A stretch of 64,000 nucleotides of DNA from positions 186,001 to 250,000 of the forward strand of contig JABANP010000007.1 in NCBI GenBank assembly GCA_013115135.1. Direction: 5' to 3'. Each line of letters starts with the position of its first letter. Position 1 is the stretch's first letter. Position numbers and translations under genes: made by a program. Below the pieces are notes generated by a model. The model saw only the letters and a list, made by a program, of their open reading frames with translations. It made no database searches and was not told the DNA's origin. The stretch is from Perkinsus olseni (lineage: Eukaryota > Perkinsozoa > Perkinsida > Perkinsidae). Below are positions 30,485-40,311 of this stretch, piece after piece.

Positions 30485-31398
30485 ATGTCCAGCAGTTACG
30501 GCAGCGACTCAGCGGCAGCAGGCTGCCGGGAGATGTCTCCCGACTCGAGCGCGGAAGATCCTGTTTCTGGAACAACTTCGGTTCACGCGAGGATCTCAGT
30601 ACCGGTCGAGGACCTTCTCAAGCAGCTCACTCGTCCGTCCACTTCGTCCTCCGACAGCGATGATGGCGAAAGGAGGATAGTTTACGTCCCGGCGGAGCGA
30701 TGCAGCCGCAACGATGGCGGTTCGGGAACCGTCTTGGGAACCACGAGGATGCCGGTAAAAGCCCGAGCAAGCAGCCTCGTTCACGTAAAATACAATACAG
30801 TATCTGCCACCTATGAAGTGGAACTCAACGTCGACATCGACCTGCCCACCACCGATGTCAGCTATCAAATTCTTGAGCATGTGAGGCCTCTAGCGGGAGT
30901 CTCAGCGGTGGGCGATCAACGTACAAGGCGCGAGAGCTTCTCTGATGTAAGGCCATGGTCGTGACGCAGTCTGATGGTCCTTTCTCAGGTCCCCATGGCG
31001 TTTATAAGGGAGCTTGGTCACGGTGGCTCGTCGGTGTGGCAAGCCTACAAGGCGTGCAACAAGTGGCACAAGAACAAGCATCACGCCCTTTACTTTCTCT
31101 CCAAGCAGAAGGCCCTGTCCTCGTCTGACTTCGACGCTCTCGGCGGCAGTGGCAGTCTCAATGCGGATGCGCCGGAGTTCAAGCCCGACACCAGGTGAGG
31201 ACGATGTCTGTGGGGCCCTCCACGCCCTTTCGTGTCAGGGGACGCCACCTTTCGCCTCCTCCGCCGCGATGCGGTGACTTTGCTGGCTACGGCAAAATGC
31301 CTGGCCTAGCGAGCGGTCTCTCGCGATGTACTGATGTTTCCGTCTCGCAGACGGAGGTGAGGTCCTCGGCGAGGGTTTCTGCTTATCCTGCCTGTTGA
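30485..31398 (+). CDS. Unknown two-block protein family, copy 1
   Basis: Exons 30485-30946, 30989-31194 and probably 31239-31398 (introns 42 and 44 nt; total 828 nt, 275 aa). If the second donor is not used, the gene stops at 31198 (223 aa). A Ser-rich head leads into SVPVEDLLKQLT, then MPVKARASSLVHVKYN, a strand pair YEVELNVDIDLPTTDVS with EHVRP, and after the intron VPMAFIRELGHGGSSVWQAY with KWHKNKHHALYFLSK and NADAPEFKPD. A tandem paralog lies at 32627-33701 with the same intron position. The blocks look like a small folded domain plus a basic helix with WHK and KHxALxF. I recognise no named family. Confidence 0.65.
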
Positions 31399-32626
31399 TA
31401 GGCGGCGTACGCGAGTCCTACTGTGGGAGCTGACTTCGGGAGCATCTCCACGACCGCCACGGAAAGCGGTTACAGCAGCACATTCGTGGCCAGCCCAGTG
31501 CAGCTCCCTGTTGACGTGACGGCTGCGGGTGAGGACAGATTCGACAGTTGGAGGACCTCTAAGCGGAGCTCTGCTCCACCCGCCATCACTGCGTAGGGGC
31601 TACAGTGTTGAGGCGTGTTCTATCCCTTTTGTCTTGCTTCAGAGCCCGGAGCCACTCGAGCAGCTCTACCAGCGGAGGGTTCAATTCCAGCCATGTATCC
31701 TCTCCGGTCACCCCGAGCCGCTCTCGCTTCTATATCGACTAAGCTGATGTATTTGTCACTGGCACCGTCACGTCCTCGAGTGTGCCCTTTTGCCCCACGC
31801 CGTTGTGACTAGAAGGTTGGCTGTCCCTTAGATAAGCCAGCTTGGGAAACTGTCAAGTGACGATTCCTCTCTAGTCGTAGCGGCTTTGTCTACAATTTAC
31901 TGCTACTACCGGATGCCTTGACACGCTCTGTGTATTCTTGTCCGCCTCTTGCCGTCATTACCAACTCTACTACTACCCCTGTTGATGCTACCACTACAGT
32001 GTAACATTAAACTGGATAATCACAATAAGCCTTATCGTATGATTGTAGTCCTGTCCGAGTCCGACGCACAGGTCCGAGTCTAGTCCACTCGGCCCAAGTT
32101 GTTGCACAAGTAGTCCGCGGAGTACACAACCGTATCAGTGCTGGCAAGCGCCCTGAGGCTTGATGCCCCATCTTCAAGCAGCTTCTCGCTGAGCTCATTC
32201 ACATCGAGCATTTCCATCGTAACAGGGGCCGTCCTCTAGAATCCCGCTGCCTTGATCTTTGGTTCTCCATGAGTAGATGGCCCCTCGCCGTGCGCTTTAT
32301 GCTCGGTCAAGCCGAGAGCGGCGAGCCCCCCCCTGGCAGACGGTATGGCCGTGGACGCGTTTGCACCAAATCTGTTAGAGCGAACCTTGAGGGTACGTCG
32401 TTTCATATTATCAGCTCTCACAGATTTCGTGTATGATGATCATTATGCACTTAGTCGATCACGTCATCGTCCCTTTTCGCCGGACAGGCGGGTTGTGTTC
32501 GATCGCCTCAATCCTGGTCAGTAGTGTAGTCGGAAGACGGCAAAGCATCGATGGTCTCGTCCGGCCGTATCGCTTTCCCTTTCTCTCATTCAGTCTGTCT
32601 TGCCGCCCTCTCCGGAGCTTACCATT
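31399..32626. other. Spacer between tandem paralogs
   Basis: No convincing gene. A plus-strand segment near 31660-31690 (AGCTCTACCAGCGGAGGG, then TTCAATTCCAGCC) resembles an anticodon arm plus T-arm of a tRNA but has no acceptor stem. Short frames at 31529-31812 lack support. Confidence 0.3.
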
Positions 32627-33701
32627 ATGTCCCTGTCATCGGTCAGCGTTGGCGGCCATCAACCCTTCTGGGCGGATGCTCCCATGACTCGCTGTTCTGC
32701 TGGTAGTCGGAAGCCCTCCTCCCTCCATGCAGGCTCTAAGACGTCGGCTCTCGGTACCGTCACAGTGCCGGTGGAAGCCTTGTTGAAGCGTATAACGGGT
32801 TCCCATCACGCCCACGGTGACCGAGGACCGGTGCCTTGCCTAGGAGACGTCAGGCCTAGTAGCGGGAGGACTGTTGGCTCGTGCAGGATGTCCGTGCACG
32901 CACGCGCAAGCGAACTGGTCAAGATCGTGTACGACGCGAAAGACGGAGCTTATTATCTCCAATTGGACGTTGAAGTGGACATGCCTACGGCCTCTCTGGG
33001 TGAGGAAATACTTGCTCATGTTAGACCAACATCATCCTCCCCGACCCGAGACAACTTCGATGAGGTGCTTCTCGCTCCATCACCATGGGCTCCACCCTCA
33101 CGGTGTGTGTTCAGGTGCCGATATCGCAGATTCGGGAGCTGGGTCACAGCGGGACGGCAGTATGGCAGTCGTATAAGTCATGGAACAAATGGCATAAGAC
33201 CAAGCACCGTGCGGTCTTCTTCGTCCAAGCCATCAAGACGACCTCTCTGGGACTTCCCCTGGACGGCCCCTGCAAGGCTACAACGGAAGAGGCTGATGCT
33301 ACTGGTACCTTCATGAACGGGCTCAACGCCAATGCACCTGAGTTCACGCCCATGCTCGAGGTAAGGCTGTGACTAGAGCTAGCGGCGCATCTCTGCCTCG
33401 GCTCAGTGCGCCTAGTCCTCCCTTCGGACAGCGGGGGTGCTGTTAATGGGGGAAGTTTCGATGACGGACATGCTCTGGAAATAGGGAGTTGCTTGCTGCC
33501 GAGCGAGGTGATTCCGGGATGGAGTGGTATTCATCGGGATTCATGCGAAATTCTTTCTGATGCCCTTGACAGGTTGCTGCGCTTCTGAGTGACGATTGCC
33601 TTCACGAGGAGGCGTTCGACTCCGACCTGTCATGCAGCCCAATCGGTCATCCGGCACACCATGGCCAAGACTATCACGACGGCTGGAGAGCGTCAGCGTA
33701 G
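32627..33701 (+). CDS. Unknown two-block protein family, copy 2
   Basis: Exons 32627-33064, 33115-33360 and 33573-33701 total 813 nt (270 aa); introns are 50 and 212 nt. It matches copy 1 block for block: TVTVPVEALLKRIT, then MSVHARASELVKIVYD, YYLQLDVEVDMPTASLG with HVRP, and after the intron VPISQIRELGHSGTAVWQSY, KWHKTKHRAVFFV and NANAPEFTP. The first intron sits at the same residue and phase as in copy 1. The third exon (VAALLSDDCLHEEAFDSDLS) is acidic and His-rich and has no equivalent in copy 1. An ATG at 32600 is an alternative start. Function unknown; conserved blocks on both sides of the intron show that the protein is under selection. Confidence 0.7.
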
Positions 33702-34813
33702 AGTATCTTTGACTCGCCCCGGAAGCCGCTATGAAATCGACTCTTCAGGGTCGTCCGTTCTGCAGCTAAGGACCAGTGGATGCCCTCGACGATGGACAGA
33801 GTTCGCTGCCGTCTTACTAGTGCTGCTGAGAGCAGTACAACCAGCAGCAGCCTCGCTCCGGCCACCGAGTCCCCGTCCCGCGCCACTGATATGTGGTAGC
33901 GATGAAGGCAGTGAACCCATCTCCTATCGATTCCCCGTGCCATCATCCTGTGGCGCGGCTATGTAACATGCACGAGTTTCAAGTGCATCGGAACAGCGAA
34001 CCTAATCGTTATGTGTATGCGTGCTTTACATCCCCAAGAGTGTCATTATGGAACATGTAAAGCCCTGTTATCACCGTAGAATCAGAATCTGTAGGTCAAC
34101 ATCAGCAACAACAAGCAGTTTTTATTTCCACTATCACCATTATTATCAGGGCGTGGGCGGCCCTCTGCGGCTGGCAGCGTTTCCGATGATATCATGTACA
34201 GGCCCAGGTGTGCGAAACCTGGACCAGTGTGCCGCCCTCTTGCCCCTTTTTGTCCTCTTTTTCCCTTATCTGGTGCTAGTCGCTGACTCATTCTGCAGCA
34301 GCGACGGCGTTTGGTGAATCTTTTCAGTGAGTACCTTCTCTTCAAACCTGCAAGCGAGAGCTTCAGGACGATACACTTCACTTTGGTCGCCCATTCCTTA
34401 GAGTAGATTCATCATCGTAGTATTACAGTTAGTTCGTGCTGAGGGGAGAGACCAGTTAGCAGTACATGGTCTTGAATGATCTTAGTGCAGCATTGATGCC
34501 GGCGCATTTCTGTTCGATGCTGCAGGTCGGATTTCAGACAGGTGAGAGCCCAGCCGCGTATCTTAGAATCTTTGCTGTGCGCAAGTAGATATCCCTTCCC
34601 CTTCAGATTGTTAGTGTCGATGCGTCAATAAAGACTACTTCAGTTAAGACGAATGACCTCTGAAGCGAAGTCGTGTTTCCGTACTCTTCCTGATCCTTGT
34701 GTATTGACCCGAAATCGATCAGCGAGGGCGCGCGCGAATGTTCTCACCGCATTTCGAATACAGAGTCTGTATTCGAATCAGTATCACAAACCATCTTACC
34801 TGGTTGTTATCTG
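33702..34813. other. Intergenic stretch
   Basis: Short frames only. Sequence around 34000-34150 is AT-richer. I see no gene, RNA or clear repeat. Confidence 0.3.
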
Positions 34814-34909
34814 ATGCTTCGAGTGGCTGCTCGCGCTGCAATACGTCTTGGTGGAGCACACGGTCGTGAACTTCCTGAGTACGTCGTGCTGCCACATAAC
34901 CAGCAGAGG
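34814..34909 (+). CDS. Possible first exon with mitochondrial presequence
   Basis: ATG at 34814 starts MLRVAARAAIRLGGAHGREL, an Arg/Ala-rich amphipathic head typical of mitochondrial targeting peptides, and runs to PHNQQ before a GTGAGT donor at 34910. It probably belongs to the small membrane protein that follows (35014-35344), but I could not find an acceptor that gives a continuous frame, so the link is unproven. Confidence 0.35.
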
Positions 34910-35013
34910 TGAGTGGAGCGCCGTCGCCGCGTTGTTGTGAGGTACTGGCGTTGATCAGGTATGGGCCGTTCTAAGAGCTACGACTACTTCACCTGCCTCT
35001 GGCACTTCCCAAG

Positions 35014-35344
35014 ATGGTCTTCACCGAGAAATGGTGCTACACTAACATAATGTGGTTCATTTGTAAGTAGTCGTTGAGGTTAGTCGCCGCACTTGCAGCC
35101 TGCCTTAGTCTGGACGGGCTTTTGGTTCATTCCCAACTACATCTGGTGGGAGAGGCGCTACGCCTATCAGAAAGCCGGTTTCCACTGGGAGCACACTAAT
35201 AGGTCAGATTAACGCCTTGGTCGTTCCAGTGCAAGGTGGTGTCTGTGTAGGAAGCTTCAAGCGCGCAAGGAGGCGTTGGGGATGGACAAGGTGCCTGCCA
35301 CTGGGATGGACTGGCCCAGTGGTATCATGCCCGGGTCGAAGTAG
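35014..35344 (+). CDS. Small Trp-rich membrane protein, 85 aa
   Basis: Exons 35014-35062, 35109-35202 and 35230-35344 (258 nt) join in phase. The first intron is 46 nt; the second is only 27 nt (35203-35229), among the shortest here. The protein has one strongly hydrophobic aromatic segment (NIMWFIFWTGFWFIPNYIWW), then a charged helix with RYAYQKAGFHWEHTN and a tail ending DWPSGIMPGSK. Size and pattern fit an accessory subunit of an inner-membrane respiratory complex or ATP synthase, but I do not recognise the family. A presequence-like exon lies upstream at 34814-34909. Confidence 0.55.
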
Positions 35345-35640
35345 AGAACTTTTTTGTTATCATTGAACGCTAAGTTCAGCAGTACAGGCTGGGGATAGGC
35401 ATTTATTGCACGTCCTCGCCAGGATGGTAGAAGATAGTCAACATGATGGTGCTCTTTATTACAACGCGGTATAAGATATCACTTTTGCTTGCACCAGAAG
35501 TGTTGAGTTGCGAGGCGATTAGTGAACGGTCGAAGAACGTGGAGGGAGGGGGACCTCTCAAGCCCAACTTCCATAAGGATCGTACTCTCGAGCTACAGTG
35601 GAAGTAAGGAGGTGTCGCGGCTCAGTTATTGAGGCTAGTA

Positions 35641-36706
35641 ATGACAGAGGAGAAGAAGCTGGCTGTGACCGATGGACCGCTACATCTATCGGAGCATCTC
35701 TATCAGGTGGATGGTCTTACTTCGGATGGGCATAGACTAAATAGGACTCCGATCCGGTCATTGCTTTTTAGTCCATCCCGAACTACCAGTTGATCGATGC
35801 GTTGCCCTTCATCGATCCCTTCGGCCAAGAGGACTTCGCTCGAGTAGAGGAGATGATCCAGAAAGAGATCGCCACCTTCCAGCCCTCCCGGTACGGAGCA
35901 TGCACTGCCATTTGGCGCGAAAGGGGATGATTTTAGAGACTACCTTGAGCCATTGCCCATGCCCGAGTGCCCCTACCTGGACAACAGTCCCTTCGTGAAG
36001 GAGGCGATGGAGAAGATAAAGGCGAATGGTGGCCAGCTTCCTAAGGAAGGGCTCAGCGAGAGAGTAATGGCAGCGGGTGACTGCTTATCGGGTGCTGAGC
36101 TGATGATCGTCGCGGAGCTTAGAGAGGGGAATGGTGATTCGAGCGTCGTTGTTGCAGGTGAACCCGTCGGACTACAGTCGGGCGCATCTTCCCCTCCCTT
36201 CCAAGGCATCCTCGGTTGAGGCATGGGAAGAATGCAGAGATAGGACCAAGGTGATACTGGGCGACAGGGTATCAGACTTTGAGTCTTTCCCTATTAGTGC
36301 TGCCACTACGGCCAGTGAGAATTCACGCCATTTGGTGGGCTTGCCCGTCGGTAGTAGGCTTGCGCAGTGACAGATTCGCCGTTGCCCCCCATGAGAGTGT
36401 TTTTACTCGAACATCTCGAGAAGAGAGCGGCTATGTTCTTAGGTAAGCATCTTCGACACTGAGGAGAACAACGAGTACTTGGACGTGGCGATGAAGTATG
36501 CGGTGCCCCAGTGGATCCACGGCAAGCTGCAGGTCTGATAGCCGTCTGCTATCCTAGCGAGGACTAGCTCAGCTCCCTCTGCGGTGGTGTAGGTATCGGC
36601 ATTCGAGCAATCTCTTGCTAAGAAGAGGAAGGCTTTGGCGAAGGAGGTTGAGGATATTCAGAAGCGCCGCAAGCTGGATCAGATGAGTCATGGCAATGTA
36701 ATATAG
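35641..36706 (+). CDS. BCAS2: SPF27/BCAS2-like pre-mRNA splicing factor, 6 exons
   Basis: Exons 35641-35706, 35772-35890, 35937-36063, 36158-36268, 36443-36532 and 36593-36706 total 627 nt, 208 aa, close to the family length of about 225. Landmarks: LIDALPFIDPFGQEDFARVE, MIQKEIATFQPSRDYLEPL, YSRAHLPLPSKASSVEAWEE, and a C-terminal coiled coil (FEQSLAKKRKALAKEVEDIQ) with KRRKLDQ. SPF27 is a core subunit of the Prp19 (NTC) complex that activates the spliceosome. Introns are 46-174 nt with GT-AG ends. An unspliced reading after 36268 runs to 36370 but breaks the conserved order, so the 174-nt intron is preferred. Confidence 0.85.
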
Positions 36707-37009
36707 AGATAAGCCGCCTGGTATTCATGAGCGCTTCGGGGTCCACATTACGACGCCATCAAAGGGCTTATAAGTAGTTTTACGACTGTTGCGGTACGGA
36801 ATCATCGAACCTGTGGCGCTGTCTTCGGTGAAGACCGGTACCGTAGTAGGGGGACATTGTTTGTGTTCACTGGCTGCGGCTCAGGTTTTGCGCTCTCTTC
36901 ATCGAGAACAGATGGAATTTGAGAGCAATAACTTCGAGACGGAGGTGGGGTGATTTCTGTGACTGATAACAGTAACAGGGGTGTCCACGGTGTTGCTTAG
37001 AGTGCTGCA

Positions 37010-37275
37010 ATGGCGATGGAGGCTGATCTGAGGAGGTTGCGGCAGGTCCTCGAGAGCAAGCCTGAGATGAAGGACAAGGTAATGACAGCTGGCCGAGCAT
37101 GCTCATGATGGTGATGCTGGGATCCCTCGACCGCCATCGTGCCTTAGTGTTCTGCGTGCTCCTCTGTGCATTCACTTGCGTTGGAGGGTTCGTTGCATCG
37201 GCTGCGAGAGGCTTCGCAAATCTTACATTGATCGTTCCCTGGGCAATAGCCTCAACTTTCTTCCTCACGGCCTAG
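37010..37275 (+). CDS. Small hydrophobic protein (58 aa) and adjacent helical exon
   Basis: An uninterrupted frame at 37099-37275 encodes 58 aa with two hydrophobic segments (ALVFCVLLCAFTCVGGFVAS and TLIVPWAIASTFFLT). Just upstream, 37010-37078 reads MAMEADLRRLRQVLESKPEM before a GTAATG donor. The two may be exons of one gene, yet the junction is out of phase with the obvious acceptor, so either the small frame stands alone or another acceptor is used. Family unknown; likely a small membrane protein. Confidence 0.4.
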
Positions 37276-37583
37276 GATTCAGTTCTCGACGTTAGACCTA
37301 TACTCGATCTCCGCAGCGCAGTAGTTACGAGAGTAGGAGAGCCGGTCAGTAGAAGGCCTTCATCTTCAGGTACCAGTGAGCCTCATGGAGTCCCTCAGTG
37401 AGGTGCTGGATGGTGCCAAACCGACTGATCAGGAGGGTTCCCCGTCCACTACTTGATTGAACGATATTTCCCTTTACTATTCTGCTTGTTGCGTACAGGG
37501 AGTGCAAGGGGCGTGGTCGCATGTGATCTTCGTTCCATCGCGATGTCTTTCATGGTAGCTTGACTGGACTTACCTTTTACCCT

Positions 37584-40127
37584 ATGACATCATCGTCCTC
37601 AACATCATCAAGACCGCTTCACGGCAGAGGGGCGCCACCGATGGGCCCTTCGAAGGACACGGAAGAGTCGTCACACCGTCCACGATCAGGGAGTATCGGC
37701 TCACCTACTAATGCCAGTCGAAAAGATAGAATATATAATCAAGAGTAAGGCGGAGCGAAGCGATGCCGAGTTCTTTAGGGAGCGTGGGTCGGTTCGAGTC
37801 TGCAAAGCCCAGGCTTCTAGATCCGTGTCGCCAGCGCTTTAGTTCGCTCGCGTTCTTCCCCCTTCTTCGGTGAGGAGTAGATCTTCAATTGCCCCAGAGG
37901 CGTACTGTGAGGTTTCTTCCCTATTGTAGGTACGAGGATGCCATAGCCAACTTAGAGCATCGGCCAGTGCCCGATATCACCGTTCCCTGGTAGTTCGACT
38001 CCCCACTCTCGAGGCCCCTGCATGGCGGCGTCTGTGTGGTAGGTTCTACGAGTCCCATAGTCTGTTCGTGCTTATCGCGGCAATGGCGTTGATATACTAC
38101 TATACGATCAAGCATGGTGCGGACGCTGAAGCCAATGGTAGTAGCAGCGATACTGGTGAGGAGGGGAGTATCGTCGTGATGCTCAGATCTCTCCCAAAAC
38201 CTAGTACGAGGCCTGCCCCTTCGTGGTAGCGTTGTATTTGGTTGTCGGCCTCTTTGCCTTCCCCAGCGGTCCTTTCGTCCGACCCCACCCTGGCATTCTG
38301 GAAGATAGTTTTCGGTAATACGGCGTCTGCGGCACTTTTGTTATGGCCTGTCGGTTGGTCAGATCTGCTGGATCTCCCTCAGGTCTCAACTTCCTCTATC
38401 TGCTGGGCGTCGTCTGGGCCCTGTTCCTCACGTCCTGAGCAGCTCAGGAATCTACTGCACGGTCTGGACCCCTCAATGGGCGAGTAAGCTTTGGCTCGGT
38501 CCTCCCGGGTATCTTCACCGTCCCCGGCTGCGTCCTCCTACCATCATCTTGCTACGCCGCTCAGGTGGCACCCCCTACCCTTCTACGCAGAGGACTGTGC
38601 CCTCGACGTGGGACAATGTGAAGTCAAAGTTGGACATGTAGGTTGCAGCAGTACACGGCTGCCATCGTTGCATCGCTCCGCCTGCTGCTGTTCAGATTCG
38701 TTATCGGCCACTTCTTCGGATGGATAGTGAAGGGCCTTTTATTCCGCAATAGGATGTTCTGCTGGTTCTTCTCTGTCGGCTGGGAGTTCGTGGAGAAATC
38801 TCTCGGTGAGTTGAGGTATCTTAGCTCCACTCTGTCACTTGACGGAGGACACCTTGGCACGCATGCTTCCCCGAATGTGCTGGGCTCCCGCCTGAAACAG
38901 TCAAAAATATCCTTATCCGTATTTTATTCCACACCGATTCATCTATTAAGGATCGACTCACCGTGTGCATCGCTGTGAGCACATAGAGCTCATTAAGATT
39001 TGCATGCGGTGGGATTGCTGCGCGCTGGGGGCAAATGTTGAAGAGTCACGAGGGCTCCTAGGCATTGCTCGTCCATTCGGCTGTTACTGTGTTGACGGGA
39101 GGTGTGTCTTGCCCTCTCAGTGTTCGCCGTTCCCAACTTCGCCGAGTGCTGGTGGGACTCCTGGGTGATGGACGTCCTTCTCTGCAACGGCATTGGTATC
39201 GAGATTGGACTGTATCTTTGCAAGTAGGGGAGCAGGTTGAGGTCCCGGGTTCGATCCCCGGTCACGGCACTTCTCTCAGTTACCTGGAGTTTAAGGAGTA
39301 TCACTGGTCCAGCATCTTCGACGCGCCTACTCTAGGAGCCAAGGTAGGGCGATATTCCCTTCACCGAGTGAGGGATCAGCCATGTCCGTGTTCATCTCAG
39401 CTGAAGCGTTCGGTGATGCAGTTCACGCCAGAATCATGGATGCATGTGGAATGGGAGGACATGCTCACAGTGAAGAGGTATTTTATGCTACTTTCACACC
39501 TGCAACCAGTCGGGCCGTGCTTGTGAGGTACTTTGGCATGCAACTGATGATGCTAGTGTGCATGTTGGTGGATCTCAATCTCTTCATGTTGAAGCTCAAC
39601 CTATACATCCCCACCGAGCATCCCTTCGTCATGGTAATGACCGCACACCACGGTCGGCGTAGTGATGGTTGTTCCAGGGTCGTCTCGCTCTCATGATACT
39701 TGCCGCTATTCCCACTGTCCGCCAGTACTACATGTACATGCTGGACCCCAAAGTCACCAGACTCGGGAACGCAGTGTTTGGTACGTAGCCTTGCGTCAGC
39801 TGGTGATACGGAATCCTGCTGTGTAGGTCTTTTGCCTTACTATTATAAGTGAAGATGTTCTCATCTTCAAGACCCTGCCCGAGATGCCGCCCGTCCCGAG
39901 AGAGAACAAGGTGAGGGCTTAGCGGCTGGCTTTTCTTCGACTACCTCGCTGAGGGTCGGGGAAGGCTGGACTTGTGTCGAAGATCGTCTGTGGCTCGACA
40001 TGTTGAGGTTGCTCGTTCTCAGATCGGCTGGTGCGTGTTCATAGTCCTCTACATCCTGTTCAGCGTGTCGATGCTGCTAAGGCGGGGCAAGCCTAGTCAG
40101 GTTGATGCATCTAAAAAGACTCAATAA
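37584..40127 (+). CDS. Base-exchange phosphatidylserine synthase, 14 exons, with +1 frame offsets
   Basis: Exons: 37584-37744, 37930-37989, 38043-38155, 38205-38314, 38383-38483, 38565-38637, 38696-38805, 39121-39223, 39280-39343, 39401-39477, 39528-39633, 39678-39780, 39855-39910, 40023-40127. Landmarks of PTDSS enzymes, which swap ethanolamine/choline head groups for serine in ER membranes: [98 protein letters not shown] and [16 protein letters not shown]. Three or four exons between 38205 and 38637 each carry surplus bases: conserved motifs continue only after skipping one nucleotide. Total 1342 nt equals 445 codons plus stop plus four extra bases. The rest is clean. It is either a recently broken gene, sequencing error, or a gene read by +1 frameshifting. 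Confidence 0.9.
39233..39270 (+). other. tRNA T-arm-like sequence inside a phosphatidylserine synthase intron
   Basis: GAGGTCCCGGGTTCGATC is followed by CCCGGTCACGGCA; the T-stem CCGGG/CCCGG is perfect. The first 17 bases match the Mog1 intron copy exactly. The intron is only 56 nt, so this sequence makes up most of it. No complete cloverleaf can be formed. Confidence 0.6.
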
Positions 40128-40311
40128 AGAGACTGTTGGCAATTACGAGGGGCTCAGCACCATCTACCGACGCCGAGCCACTCGACTGTTGTTTCGACTG
40201 TTTCCCAAAGTACAGTATAAACATGTTGCGTTAACAGTGCTAGTGGAATGGGTATGACTATGTAGGCTTCTCGCCAGTTGTTTTGTCCTCCTTCCTCGGT
40301 TCCTCGCCCTC

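Noticed and set aside
39121..39270. Complete tRNA around the T-arm in the phosphatidylserine synthase gene
   Set aside because: The upstream sequence is an exon encoding [12 protein letters not shown], and no cloverleaf can be drawn.
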